DNA from: Chitinophaga pendula
GTDB lineage: Bacteria; Bacteroidota; Bacteroidia; Chitinophagales; Chitinophagaceae
NCBI RefSeq assembly: GCF_020386615.1
Contig: NZ_CP077769.1
Location: 3,534,001 to 3,598,000 of the forward strand
Reading direction: 5' to 3'
DNA length: 64,000 nt
A program made the translations under genes and the position numbers. This document shows positions 37,481-46,662 of this stretch, one piece after another; position 1 is the first letter of the stretch; every line of letters starts with the position of its first letter. The notes below the pieces were generated by a model, which saw nothing but the letters and a program-made list of their open reading frames with translations, was not told the origin of the DNA and ran no database searches.

Positions 37481-39076
37481 TTAACCGATCCGCAATACAA
37501 TAAATTGGTCTGTCACTGGCGTCAACGCCGCCAGCAGCGTATCAAACAAGGCCGGCCCCTGATGTATATACCAGGGCATAAAGTTCTCTTTACGTTCCTG
37601 CAGGGAACCCAATGGGAACAATTGTAACTTCAACTGACGGATCTGCTCCGTCTGCCAGGCAAATTTTTTCTTCTCTGCACGCAGGAACTTATGCTCCAGC
37701 TTACCGATCGACTTGATCGCTTTCAAACGTTCCGCTGCCGCAGACGCCACCAGCGTCACATCTATTTTCTGCGCCTTCGCTTCCAGCTGATCGAAGAGCT
37801 GCTCTATCGCATTATATTCTTCCTTTAATACCAGGGAAGCATTCGTATGTGTCTGTACAAACCGGTTGATCAGCACCTGCGCATCCTGGAACAGGTCTGC
37901 TACACTCAGCCCCAGTTTCTGCCGGCGTGTCTCTGCTGGTTCGTTGGTCAGCAGCAACGAGTTACGCAGCAGCAGCACCGGGAAAGGAACACCATAATGA
38001 GCAAATAACGACTGAAGCTCCAGCCAGTAGGCGATCTCTCCCCCACCACCGATAAAGGCGACATTGGGCAGTATCGTCTCCTGGAATAAACCGCGCAGTA
38101 TCACATTAGGGCTGAATCGCTCCGGATGTGCCTGTAATTCCGCTTCCAGCTCCGTAGAGGTAAAAGAGATATCACTGTTGAGCACCTTCCAGCTTCCGCC
38201 TTCTTTGACAATACGCTCACGAGCGCCCGCCATTAGGTAAAATAAGTTGATCTCCCTTGGATTGGCTTGTACTTTATAATGCTGCGACAACGCTTCAATG
38301 GTAGCAGTGACGAGTTTAAAACTACTATGCTGGTGCAACTCTTCGCGCATCACCGGGATATACAGCCGTTTCAGTGACGCATCGTCAGGGATCAACACTA
38401 CCAATCCATAACGTCCAAACAAAGCATGCACCAGGTATTGCGTCGCATGCTGGATATTATCATGCCCCAGGTAAGCCTCCCGCAATAAAGCGATCAGCTC
38501 ATCGGCATATTGTCCGTATCCCAATGTATCCTTTACCTGCGTAATCAGCTCCTCAAATCCTTCCGGCTGCATACGCCCCACGGCGCCCGATTGCTTGGTC
38601 TGCCAGGTCAGGACCTTGCCGTTGATAAAGATGCTACCCAACTCCTCCAGGTCAGCATCTTCACTACCCATATAATACACCGGTACAAAATGGCGGCCCG
38701 GATACGCAGCTTTCAGGTCAGCTGCCAGGCGAATGGTCTGCAGTATCTTATATACGAAGTAGAGATAACCGGTGAAGATATTAGGCTGATGCGCAGTGCA
38801 CACTGTAAAAGTCTCAGGACGCAACAGGCTGGCGATGTTCTCCTGCACCGCTGCTACGGGTGCCAATGTTGCATATTGTTCCTGTAATGCCTGTACCAGC
38901 ACGTCTCGCTGGATAGGTTGTAACTGTTTGGCCTTTATGGCCTCGTGGAAATCAGGTCGTACAGGCGAGTATTGATAAAACGATCTTAATTGCGGATGTT
39001 CTGCCAAAAAATCCAGTACCAGCTGATTAAAAAAGCCTGTTTTAGCAAATGGAATGTGACAATGAGCTTGGTCCAT
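37481..39076 (-). CDS. bshC: Bacillithiol biosynthesis cysteine-adding enzyme BshC
   Basis: 531 aa from the ATG at 39076 (MDQAHCHIPFAKTGFF); the longer frame to 39229 adds 51 residues unlike the family and is rejected. BshC adds cysteine to glucosaminyl-malate in the last step of bacillithiol synthesis. Recognisable parts are QLRSFYQYSP, CTAHQPNIFTGYLYFVYK with the nucleotide-binding HQPN, YYMGSEDADLEELG, and a C-terminal coiled coil ending in FMPWYIHQG. Length fits the family. The divergent gene is a GT4 enzyme; it is not clearly the BshA glycosyltransferase. Confidence 0.93.
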   Translation of the reverse strand: MDQAHCHIPFAKTGFFNQLVLDFLAEHPQLRSFYQYSPVRPDFHEAIKAKQLQPIQRDVLVQALQEQYATLAPVAAVQENIASLLRPETFTVCTAHQPNIFTGYLYFVYKILQTIRLAADLKAAYPGRHFVPVYYMGSEDADLEELGSIFINGKVLTWQTKQSGAVGRMQPEGFEELITQVKDTLGYGQYADELIALLREAYLGHDNIQHATQYLVHALFGRYGLVVLIPDDASLKRLYIPVMREELHQHSSFKLVTATIEALSQHYKVQANPREINLFYLMAGARERIVKEGGSWKVLNSDISFTSTELEAELQAHPERFSPNVILRGLFQETILPNVAFIGGGGEIAYWLELQSLFAHYGVPFPVLLLRNSLLLTNEPAETRRQKLGLSVADLFQDAQVLINRFVQTHTNASLVLKEEYNAIEQLFDQLEAKAQKIDVTLVASAAAERLKAIKSIGKLEHKFLRAEKKKFAWQTEQIRQLKLQLFPLGSLQERKENFMPWYIHQGPALFDTLLAALTPVTDQFIVLRIG

Positions 39077-39191
39077 ACTACCGCTGATGAAATTTAGAAG
39101 GCACGAAGGTAGAACAATTTCCAAAGAAGCCCTTTCCGCTCTTACAATTTCAGCGGAGCAAAATTGGTCCCTGATTTGCCCCTTTCTTCTT

Positions 39192-40199
39192 ATGAAAATC
39201 GCCATATTGTCGCCCGTAGCCTGGCGCACACCACCCCGCCACTACGGCCCCTGGGAGCAGATGGCTTCCAATCTTGCCGAAGGACTGCTCCAAAAGGGCC
39301 TGAATGTCACCCTCTTCGCTACCGCCGATTCCATTACCGCTGGTACATTGAAAGCCGTCTGCCCTGCCGGCTACGAAGAAGATCGTTCCCTCGATGCCAA
39401 AGTGCAGGAATGCCTGCACATCAGCCATTTAATGGAGCAGGCGGCTGACTTCCACCTGCTGCACAACCATTTCGACTTCCTGCCGCTTACCTGGTCGAGG
39501 CTTATCTCCACACCCATGGTCACTACCATCCATGGCTTTTCTTCGGAAAAGATCCTCCCAGTGTACGAACGGTATAATGATATCGGACACTACGTATCTA
39601 TCAGTCATGCCGACCGCAGCTCCCGGCTACGCTATGCCGCTACTATATATAATGGTATACAAAGTGAGGATTTCCCGTTTTGCGCCCAACCCTCCGACTA
39701 CCTGTTGTTCTTCGGCCGTTTCCATCCGCACAAAGGTGCACATGATGCGATCCGCATCGCCCGCGACACCGGCCATCGCCTCCTCATGGCAGGCATCATA
39801 CAGGACCGTAATTACTTCGACACCGCTATCGCCCCCTATATCGATGAAGACCAGGTATCCTATATCGGCGCTGTCGGTGGTGCCGACCGAAGCCGCCTCC
39901 TCGGTCAGGCCAAAGCACTCCTCCATCCCATCTACTTCGACGAACCATTCGGCCTCAGCGTAGCCGAAGCTATGCATTGCGGCACCCCCGTCATCGCTTA
40001 CAACAGGGGCAGCATGCCCGAACTGATCCGGCATGGCCACACCGGCTTCCTGGCAGCAGATGCCGAAGCAGCAATACAGGCGGTAAAGGATATCCCTCAG
40101 CTCCGCCGGGAGGATTGCCATCATCATGCATCCACCCATTTCAGTCAGGAAAAAATGGTCGCTGATTACATCCGCCTCTACGAGCGCCTTTTGACTTAG
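39192..40199 (+). CDS. Glycosyltransferase family 4 protein
   Basis: 335 aa from the ATG at 39192 (MKIAILSPVAWRTPPRHYG), the normal GT4 N-terminus; 35 upstream codons in the open frame are rejected. GT-B fold. The donor-binding half has LLFFGRFHPHKG and the E(x7)E motif in EPFGLSVAEAMHCGTPVIAY, followed by GSMPELIRHGHTGFL. It adds a nucleotide-sugar-derived residue with retention. The neighbouring AraC/GH130/glgC/glgA genes suggest a role in storage or mannose/glucose oligosaccharide metabolism. BshA is an alternative because bshC is next door, but the typical BshA N-terminus is not seen. Confidence 0.87.
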   Translation: MKIAILSPVAWRTPPRHYGPWEQMASNLAEGLLQKGLNVTLFATADSITAGTLKAVCPAGYEEDRSLDAKVQECLHISHLMEQAADFHLLHNHFDFLPLTWSRLISTPMVTTIHGFSSEKILPVYERYNDIGHYVSISHADRSSRLRYAATIYNGIQSEDFPFCAQPSDYLLFFGRFHPHKGAHDAIRIARDTGHRLLMAGIIQDRNYFDTAIAPYIDEDQVSYIGAVGGADRSRLLGQAKALLHPIYFDEPFGLSVAEAMHCGTPVIAYNRGSMPELIRHGHTGFLAADAEAAIQAVKDIPQLRREDCHHHASTHFSQEKMVADYIRLYERLLT

Positions 40200-40200
40200 T

Positions 40201-41019
40201 CTATTGTTTCAGCTGGGAAGGAGGAAAACCATACTGGCTCTTAAAAGCGCGGGAGAAATGGGAGAAGTTCTCAAATCCTGATTCCAGGTAAACATCCGAT
40301 GGCTTTAATTGCTTATCCCGTATCAGGTGATAGGCAAACTCCAGCCGCTTCCCTGTCAGCCATCGCTGAGGAGTCGTGAGAAATATCTTCTGAAAATCAC
40401 GTTTAAAGGTCGACAGACTGCGGCCCGTCAGGTAAGCCAGCTGCGACAGTGAGAGGTTAAAGGTATAATGGTGCTGAATGAATCCCGCCAGGTCTATCTT
40501 TCCAGGTACGGCAAAATTACTGAGTACGCGATCTATCCCCGGATGTAACGTACGGAATATAGATAAAGCTTCCGTTCTTTTTAAGGAAACCAGGTCGGCT
40601 GGCAATACCTGCTGTGGGTCCATATAGGGTTGCAAAGACCTGAAATAATTTTCCCATAACACATGCGGGGGCAATATTGCCGTCTCCAGAGACCACGGCA
40701 CTTCTAACACCGGCGCATGCCGGGAATAATATTGCTGCAGGAAATCCTGCGGGAAAAATACCACCACTGACTTGACCGGCCGGTCCGTGCTAGCGTTCTT
40801 GGTAACCCGCAACAAACGGTTCTTCGCCAGGAAAGCCAGGTCTCCCCGATGAACAACAGTGCGCGACTGATGTTCGCTCACATTCATCTCCCCTTCATAT
40901 ACATAACAGAGCGTATGCTCTTTGATCAGGTGTTCGTTAGATACATATTGCTCCTGGGTACAGGAGAAAAAAATGGCAGGCGCAACTTCACTCATGGTGC
41001 CGGGTATAAAACAAATCAT
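40201..41019 (-). CDS. AraC-family transcriptional regulator
   Basis: About 272 aa. An N-terminal cupin-like sensing domain (CYVYEGEMNV, HRGDLAFLAKN) precedes a C-terminal AraC HTH pair: SLSQLAYLTGRSLSTFKRDF and PSDVYLESGFENFSHFSRAF. The start is uncertain: ATGs at 41037, 41019 and 40995 are all in frame, and a TTG at 41073 would overlap the preceding stop. It follows GH130 on the same strand with little or no gap and converges on the GT4 gene with 1 base between the stops. It may regulate this sugar cluster. Confidence 0.9.
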   Translation of the reverse strand: MICFIPGTMSEVAPAIFFSCTQEQYVSNEHLIKEHTLCYVYEGEMNVSEHQSRTVVHRGDLAFLAKNRLLRVTKNASTDRPVKSVVVFFPQDFLQQYYSRHAPVLEVPWSLETAILPPHVLWENYFRSLQPYMDPQQVLPADLVSLKRTEALSIFRTLHPGIDRVLSNFAVPGKIDLAGFIQHHYTFNLSLSQLAYLTGRSLSTFKRDFQKIFLTTPQRWLTGKRLEFAYHLIRDKQLKPSDVYLESGFENFSHFSRAFKSQYGFPPSQLKQ

Positions 41020-41069
41020 GCCATGGTGGATCACCATGGCATGACAAATATAACAAATACTTTTTCGCG

Positions 41070-42536
41070 TCAACCGTCCTCTTTGATCCGCTTCAACAGC
41101 TTCTCCAGCGACACCGTAGCAAATGAAGACGCATAATCAGATAATCCGTAAGGGATGATCAGCTCCTCGTTATGGATCATTGACCCGCAGGAGTACAGTA
41201 CGTTAGGTACATATCCTTCGCGCTCGTCCTTGTTCGGTATCAGCAAAGGCTCTCTAAGTCGCCCGATCTCCACCTGGGGATTGTCCAGGTCGAAAAGGCT
41301 GGCGCCCAGGCAATAGGTCCGCATCGGTCCTACACCATGTGTGATGAGCAACCAACCTTCTGCGGTCTCAATCGGAGAGCCGCAATTGCCGATCTGCACA
41401 AACTCCCAGGGGTATTTCGGCGTCTGCAATATCTGTGGATCTTCCCATATGTTGATCTTGTCCGAATACATGATGTAATTATTGATACCATCTATCCGGG
41501 AAATCATTACATATTTGCCATCTATCTTACGCGGGAACAATGCCAGGTTCTTATTCTGGGCACCCTCTCCATATAATGGCAATACCTTGAAATTATAGAA
41601 ATCTTTTGTCTGCAGTAATTTCGGCTGTATAGTGATGCCGTCAAAGGCTGTATAAGTAGCATAGTAAGTGATATCACCATTCTCGTCACTGTATTTTACG
41701 AACCGGGCGTCTTCTATCCCCCGGCTTTCCGCTTCGGAATAAGGAAAGATCACCCGGTCGGAAATATCGGTATCCAGGGAAAAGTTAAGCTCGTAATAAG
41801 AATCTGCTAACCATAATAACCGCTCTAATGCCTTCTTCAACAGATGGTCCACCTGGTAGCGTTGCTGCATCTCTCGGATCACCTTCTTCAACGCCAGGTA
41901 TTCAAAAGAGTCTCCAAGACTCCCTTGTACCTCCTGCATGACAGGGTCTGGCAACTTAATAGACACGGCATTCTGGAAAAAACTCCTTTTCTCATAGGTG
42001 GAATTGCGGATGATAGCTGCTTCATCCACATAGTTGCCCGCCGGTACCAGCGAGATCTCATTGTTCCTGTTGATTAGCCCTCTCCGGAAAGCGATAGAGG
42101 AAATATGCCCTTCTCCTACTGCCCGAAAACTCAGGATCACCCGCTTCTCCCCTTCTTCCAGCCCGCTCTGGTCCACATCTTCTATCAGAGATGGATTAAA
42201 AAATGCCGCTGACTCGATCGAATACTCATTCGTAGAATACGAACCGATCAGCAACCGCTTTTTGTACTCCATCTTATCATAATCCAGCTGCAAAGAAGAA
42301 AACAGGTGCTTCAATCGTTCACAATGCCGCTCAAATATCCTGGTGATATTCCGGTGTCGTTTGGAGAACTCCCGCAGTATAGGTGTAATGGTCACATCCA
42401 CTTCCGCGTCCGTCATGCCCGCAACCCGCTGAATGATCGACTTGGCACGGGCTTCCCCGTTAAAGAAAAACCGGGCCACCACCCGCTTCAGGTCCGGATT
42501 GATTTTAGTCGTCTGCCGTTCTATGGTTAATCGCAT
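41070..42536 (-). CDS. GH130-family glycoside phosphorylase-like protein
   Basis: 488 aa with an ATG at 42536. The C-terminal two thirds match the five-bladed GH130 propeller: RGIEDARFVKYSDENG with the catalytic-region EDAR, YTAFDG, NKNLALFPRKIDGKYVMISR and GNCGSPIETAEGWLLITHGVG. GH130 enzymes phosphorolyse or hydrolyse beta-mannosides; the exact linkage cannot be read. About 170 N-terminal helical residues extend it beyond the minimal family core. Located between glgC and an AraC regulator on the same strand. The GNCGSP motif suggests the phosphorylase branch. Confidence 0.85.
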   Translation of the reverse strand: MRLTIERQTTKINPDLKRVVARFFFNGEARAKSIIQRVAGMTDAEVDVTITPILREFSKRHRNITRIFERHCERLKHLFSSLQLDYDKMEYKKRLLIGSYSTNEYSIESAAFFNPSLIEDVDQSGLEEGEKRVILSFRAVGEGHISSIAFRRGLINRNNEISLVPAGNYVDEAAIIRNSTYEKRSFFQNAVSIKLPDPVMQEVQGSLGDSFEYLALKKVIREMQQRYQVDHLLKKALERLLWLADSYYELNFSLDTDISDRVIFPYSEAESRGIEDARFVKYSDENGDITYYATYTAFDGITIQPKLLQTKDFYNFKVLPLYGEGAQNKNLALFPRKIDGKYVMISRIDGINNYIMYSDKINIWEDPQILQTPKYPWEFVQIGNCGSPIETAEGWLLITHGVGPMRTYCLGASLFDLDNPQVEIGRLREPLLIPNKDEREGYVPNVLYSCGSMIHNEELIIPYGLSDYASSFATVSLEKLLKRIKEDG

Positions 42537-42640
42537 AGTATAGTGTGTTTAGTTACTGGCCATTATTATATCGCTCCCAACAGGGCTATAATACGCCTGA
42601 TAAATTCCACAAGCTTCACAAATACAATGCCTCTCCTACG

Positions 42641-43912
42641 CTACAATTGAAAACCGTCTGGTAATACTGCGCCTTTCTTCACCACCACAATACCCTCTTT
42701 AACAGTATATTTTTCGTGGTCGCCGTCCGGCAAATGTTTGCCCCCATTTATATGTACGTTATTACCGATACGGCAGTTCTTATCTATGATTGCATTATTG
42801 ATCACACAGTTATCTCCTATTCCGATGGGCGGCATCCCTTTCGAACGGGATTTATCAATATCATCCAGCGTCTGGTAATGATCGCTACCCATAATGTAGG
42901 TATTGGTGATCTTACATCCTGAACCGATACGGGTACGTATCCCCACCACACAACGTTCCAACTCACTGTCCAGTACGATCGTACCATCTGCGATCATCGT
43001 CTTGCGCAGCGTACCGGATATCTTGGCAGGCGGCAGCATACGCGCACGGGAGTAGATCGTATTGGACTCATCAAACAGGTTGAACTTCGGAATGTCATCC
43101 GTTAATCCCAGATTGGCTTCAAAGAAAGAAGGAATGTTACCGATATCTGTCCAGTAACCTTCATATTGGTAGCTGGCCACCCGTATGTCTGCATTGATCG
43201 CATACGGTATGATCTCCTTACCAAAATCATGAGAAGTATCCTGTCCTTGCAACAGGTCGTACAAGGTCTGTTTGTTGAAGATGTAGATACCCATGCTGGC
43301 CAGGTAGATACGGCCTTCCCGCTCCATCTCCTCACTCACCGGCGATGCCCACGGAGACAATACATCCTGTTTAGGCTTCTCCGTAAACGAAGTGATCATC
43401 CCTTCACCATCCGTCTTCAGGATACCAAAATCTGACGCGTCTTTTGCATTCACCGGTATGGTTGCGATGGATACCTCTGCACCACGCTCGATATGTGATT
43501 GCAACATCTGGCGGAAGTCCATCTTATACAGCTGGTCGCCAGACAGGATCAACAGGTACTCAAAGTCGAAATTGTCGACATGATGCAGACACTGACGTAC
43601 CGCATCCGCTGTACCCTGATACCAGGTCGGGTTCTCCGGTGTTTGTTCCGCAGCCAGGATATCTACAAATGCTTTGCTGAAATGGCTGAAGTGATAGGTG
43701 TTTTTGATATGCCGGTTCAGCGAAGCCGAGTTATATTGTGTCAGCACAAATATCCTCGTCACATCTGCATTCAGACAGTTGGAAATAGGAATGTCTACCA
43801 ATCTGTATTTACCGCCTACGGGTACTGCTGGCTTAGACCGGCGGCTGGTAAGGGGATGAAGCCTGGTACCAGCGCCTCCGCCCAGGATAATGGAAATTAC
43901 TGCGTTAGACAT
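42641..43912 (-). CDS. glgC: Glucose-1-phosphate adenylyltransferase
   Basis: 423 aa. The N-terminus has LGGGAGTRLHPLTSRRSKPA, the nucleotide-binding signature, then VGGKYRLVDIPISNCLN. Substrate motifs are YQGTADAVRQ, LSGDQLYKMD and GYWTDIGNIPSFFEAN. The C-terminus is a left-handed beta-helix (CRIGNNVHINGG). It makes ADP-glucose from glucose-1-phosphate and ATP, the committed step of glycogen synthesis. It lies between glgA and GH130, all minus strand. Normal length. Confidence 0.96.
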   Translation of the reverse strand: MSNAVISIILGGGAGTRLHPLTSRRSKPAVPVGGKYRLVDIPISNCLNADVTRIFVLTQYNSASLNRHIKNTYHFSHFSKAFVDILAAEQTPENPTWYQGTADAVRQCLHHVDNFDFEYLLILSGDQLYKMDFRQMLQSHIERGAEVSIATIPVNAKDASDFGILKTDGEGMITSFTEKPKQDVLSPWASPVSEEMEREGRIYLASMGIYIFNKQTLYDLLQGQDTSHDFGKEIIPYAINADIRVASYQYEGYWTDIGNIPSFFEANLGLTDDIPKFNLFDESNTIYSRARMLPPAKISGTLRKTMIADGTIVLDSELERCVVGIRTRIGSGCKITNTYIMGSDHYQTLDDIDKSRSKGMPPIGIGDNCVINNAIIDKNCRIGNNVHINGGKHLPDGDHEKYTVKEGIVVVKKGAVLPDGFQL

Positions 43913-44082
43913 GTTGTATCGTTTTTTCTAAGGTGTTGTATTGCTACACTGCCGGATGCCGTCTTGCGTCAGCAATACAGCAGCTGCTTAATTCAGAATG
44001 AACAGTCGGCCCGGATAGTGATTGCTGTATTGCGGGTCAACAATCTCCGTCCAACAATTAAACCATAAATCAGATAAGTTGT

Positions 44083-45498
44083 TTAATGCATCGACCGGTA
44101 TAAGGCCAAGTATTGGGCAGCAGACACATCCCAGGAATGATCCAGCCCCATCGCATAACGTCGGATACCTTGCAGTTGCTCCGGATCCTGATATAATTCC
44201 AGCGCCCTGCTCACTGCATGACAAGCATCCGGAACCGAAGCATGTACGAACCGGATACCAGTACCGTCTTCATCTCCAAAATCAATCACCGTATCTTTCA
44301 GTCCTCCTACACTACGAACCATCGGTATAGTACCATAACGCAATGCATATAACTGGTTGAGCCCGCATGGCTCCACCCGCGATGGCATCAGCAGAAAATC
44401 ACTGCCGGCGTATATCTGGTGAGATAAGGCCTCATTATACCCGATCTGTACATTAAAATGTTCCTTGTTATAATAACGGGTCTGTTGTAACGCCCACTCC
44501 GTCTGCTGATCGCCGCTTCCCAGTACCAGGAAGTTCAACCGATGACGCTGCTCGTACAACGAACGCCCGATGATCTCAGGTAGCAGATCGGCTCCTTTTT
44601 CCCCTACCAGTCGGCCTATAAATGAAATGAGGGGTAACTGCGGATTAAAACCAAACGTTTCACATAGGCGTAGCTTATTCTCCAGCTTGCCTTGCTCGAA
44701 GTTCTTTAGTGAATAATGCACCGGGATCATAGGATCGGTACCGGGGTCCCATATCTTAGAATCAATACCGTTCAAAATGCCTACCGCTTTCCCCCGCTCC
44801 GCACTTAACAACGATTCCAGCCCATTAGCAGCAGTATATAACTCCTCCATATAACTTGGCGATACCGTTGTCACCTTCCAGGCACATTTGATCGCCGCCG
44901 CCAGCGGATTGATCGCACCATTCCAGTCCAGCATGCCCGACTTCCACAGATCAAATCCCGGTAACAGGTACAGCTTGTCCCAGCCGAACTGTCCCTGGTA
45001 TTGCGCATTATGTATAGTGATGACAGAAGCTACAGATTGTAATCGCTGATATTTATATCCATAACTAAGCAGAAATGGTATTAAACCCGTCTGGTGATCA
45101 TGACAATGTATCACATCAGGCTGGTGCTGCCACTCATTTACCCAATCCAATACCGCTATCTGGAACGCTAAAAAACGCTCCGTATCATTAAAGTGACCAT
45201 AAACGCCTTCCTTATCCAGCAATCCGGGGATATCCACCAGGTAAAGATCAAAACCCAACGTATTCTCCTGCTCCTTCCAGATATTGAAGTGATACCAGTC
45301 ATGCCCCATCCACATCCCCGCCTGATGCACAATGTCAAACTCGTGTGTCTCAAAATACCGGGTCTTATATGCCGGCATCACTACCTTGGCGATCGCACCT
45401 TCCTGGTATTGATACTTGGGCAATGCACCCACTACATCCCCTAATCCGCCTACCTTGGCTATCGGATAGCACTCGGCGCTGACGTGTAATATCTCCAT
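44083..45498 (-). CDS. glgA: Glycogen synthase (GT5)
   Basis: 471 aa. MEILHVSAECYPIAKVGGLG carries the KVGGLGDV ADP-glucose motif (Lys15). Further features are HCHDHQTGLIPFLL, VSPSYMEEL, ISFIGRLVGEKGADLL, and the C-terminal catalytic loop PSRVEPCGLNQLYALRYG. It extends alpha-1,4-glucan from ADP-glucose. It is first in the series glgA-glgC-GH130-AraC. No glgB, glgX or glgP is in the window. A TATTTTTG -7 box lies upstream. Confidence 0.95.
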   Translation of the reverse strand: MEILHVSAECYPIAKVGGLGDVVGALPKYQYQEGAIAKVVMPAYKTRYFETHEFDIVHQAGMWMGHDWYHFNIWKEQENTLGFDLYLVDIPGLLDKEGVYGHFNDTERFLAFQIAVLDWVNEWQHQPDVIHCHDHQTGLIPFLLSYGYKYQRLQSVASVITIHNAQYQGQFGWDKLYLLPGFDLWKSGMLDWNGAINPLAAAIKCAWKVTTVSPSYMEELYTAANGLESLLSAERGKAVGILNGIDSKIWDPGTDPMIPVHYSLKNFEQGKLENKLRLCETFGFNPQLPLISFIGRLVGEKGADLLPEIIGRSLYEQRHRLNFLVLGSGDQQTEWALQQTRYYNKEHFNVQIGYNEALSHQIYAGSDFLLMPSRVEPCGLNQLYALRYGTIPMVRSVGGLKDTVIDFGDEDGTGIRFVHASVPDACHAVSRALELYQDPEQLQGIRRYAMGLDHSWDVSAAQYLALYRSMH

Positions 45499-45606
45499 GC
45501 TAATTGATTTGTCGCTTGCTTATGCCCGAAGGCGAATGACACAACTGATATACAATCGTTTACTTTATTAAATTACCTTGGAAATCTAACAAAACAAAGC
45601 GTCTGC

Positions 45607-45614
45607 CAAAAATA
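45607..45614 (-). promoter_or_regulatory. Likely -7 element of the glgA promoter
   Basis: The minus strand reads TATTTTTG, an exact TAnnTTTG match about 110 bases before the glgA start. No clear -33 element. The 273-base gap also holds the promoter of the divergent DUF72 gene, which I could not locate. Confidence 0.4.
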
Positions 45615-45771
45615 ATTTTAGTTAAAGGTTCGTGAAAGGAAAAAATAACCTTCCTCCCAGCCGACAGCTTGGGGAACACATGCGCCAGTTGAGGCGTAAA
45701 AGCAACATCCCTGTCAACACAACTTTCCGGCACAACACCTGTTATTGTTACATCGTTAAATACTTTTTCTT

Positions 45772-46662
45772 ATGGACTTCGGAGCCGTCGACCCAAAAAC
45801 ATTGAGTAAACTGAAACTGCAATTACCTTCCGATCCACCTGATAATAAAAAGGTGCTGAAAGGTAAACCGCTCAAAAAACCGCGTATCTACCTGGGCTGC
45901 GCCAAATGGGGCCGCAAAGAATGGATTGGTAAAATATATCCTAAAGGGATCAAAGAAGCCGACTTCCTCGAAGAATATGGACGGCACTATAACAGCATAG
46001 AATTAAACGCTACCCACTACCAGATATATGGCCCCGACACCATCCGCAAATGGGCTGAAAAAGTACCGCGCAAAGACTTTCGCTTCTGCCCCAAAATCGC
46101 TCAGTCTATCAGTCACTACAGCTCCCTGATCAACGCCGGCGCCAAAACCACCGCCTTCCTCGAAGGTGTCCTCGCTTTCGGCCCCCAGCTAGGTCCTATC
46201 TTCCTCCAACTCAGCGACCGCTTCTCCCCTAACCGCCGCGATAACCTGTATAAATACCTGGAATCCCTCCCCAAAGACCTCACCTTCTTCACCGAAGTAA
46301 GACACCCCGCCTGGTTCAGCGACCCCGTCATATCCAAAGAATATTTCAGCACGCTGCGCCAGCTGAAAATAGGCGCCGTTATTACCGACACCGCCGGCCG
46401 CCGCGACTGCGCCCATATGCACCTGACCACACCGTCCACCTTTATCCGCTTCGTCGGCAACAGCCTACACCCTACCGACTACAAACGCATCGACGACTGG
46501 GTACATCGTATCCATACCTGGCTGCAACAAGGCATGAAAGAAATCTATTTCTTTATGCATATGCACGATGAAGCTTTCTCCCCTGAACTCACCGTATATT
46601 TCACCGATAAAATGAAAAGCGTTTGCGATATCGAATTGCAACGTCCGCAGTTCGTCAAATAA
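45772..46662 (+). CDS. DUF72-family protein (YecE-like)
   Basis: 296 aa. TIM-barrel-like DUF72 protein: IYLGCAKWGRKEWIGKIYP near the N-terminus, YGRHYNSIELNATHY, FFTEVRHPAWF, and a C-terminal FFMHMHDEAF. The family is widespread and its biochemical role is unsettled. The first 35 residues are a basic extension not seen in the short family core. The stop overlaps the stop of the convergent rhamnosidase gene by 8 bases. Strong preference for C-ending codons. Confidence 0.9.
   Translation: MDFGAVDPKTLSKLKLQLPSDPPDNKKVLKGKPLKKPRIYLGCAKWGRKEWIGKIYPKGIKEADFLEEYGRHYNSIELNATHYQIYGPDTIRKWAEKVPRKDFRFCPKIAQSISHYSSLINAGAKTTAFLEGVLAFGPQLGPIFLQLSDRFSPNRRDNLYKYLESLPKDLTFFTEVRHPAWFSDPVISKEYFSTLRQLKIGAVITDTAGRRDCAHMHLTTPSTFIRFVGNSLHPTDYKRIDDWVHRIHTWLQQGMKEIYFFMHMHDEAFSPELTVYFTDKMKSVCDIELQRPQFVK

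Noticed and set aside
39077..39229. N-terminal extension of bshC to 39229
   Set aside because: The extra 51 residues do not look like BshC and the ATG at 39076 gives the family's normal N-terminus.
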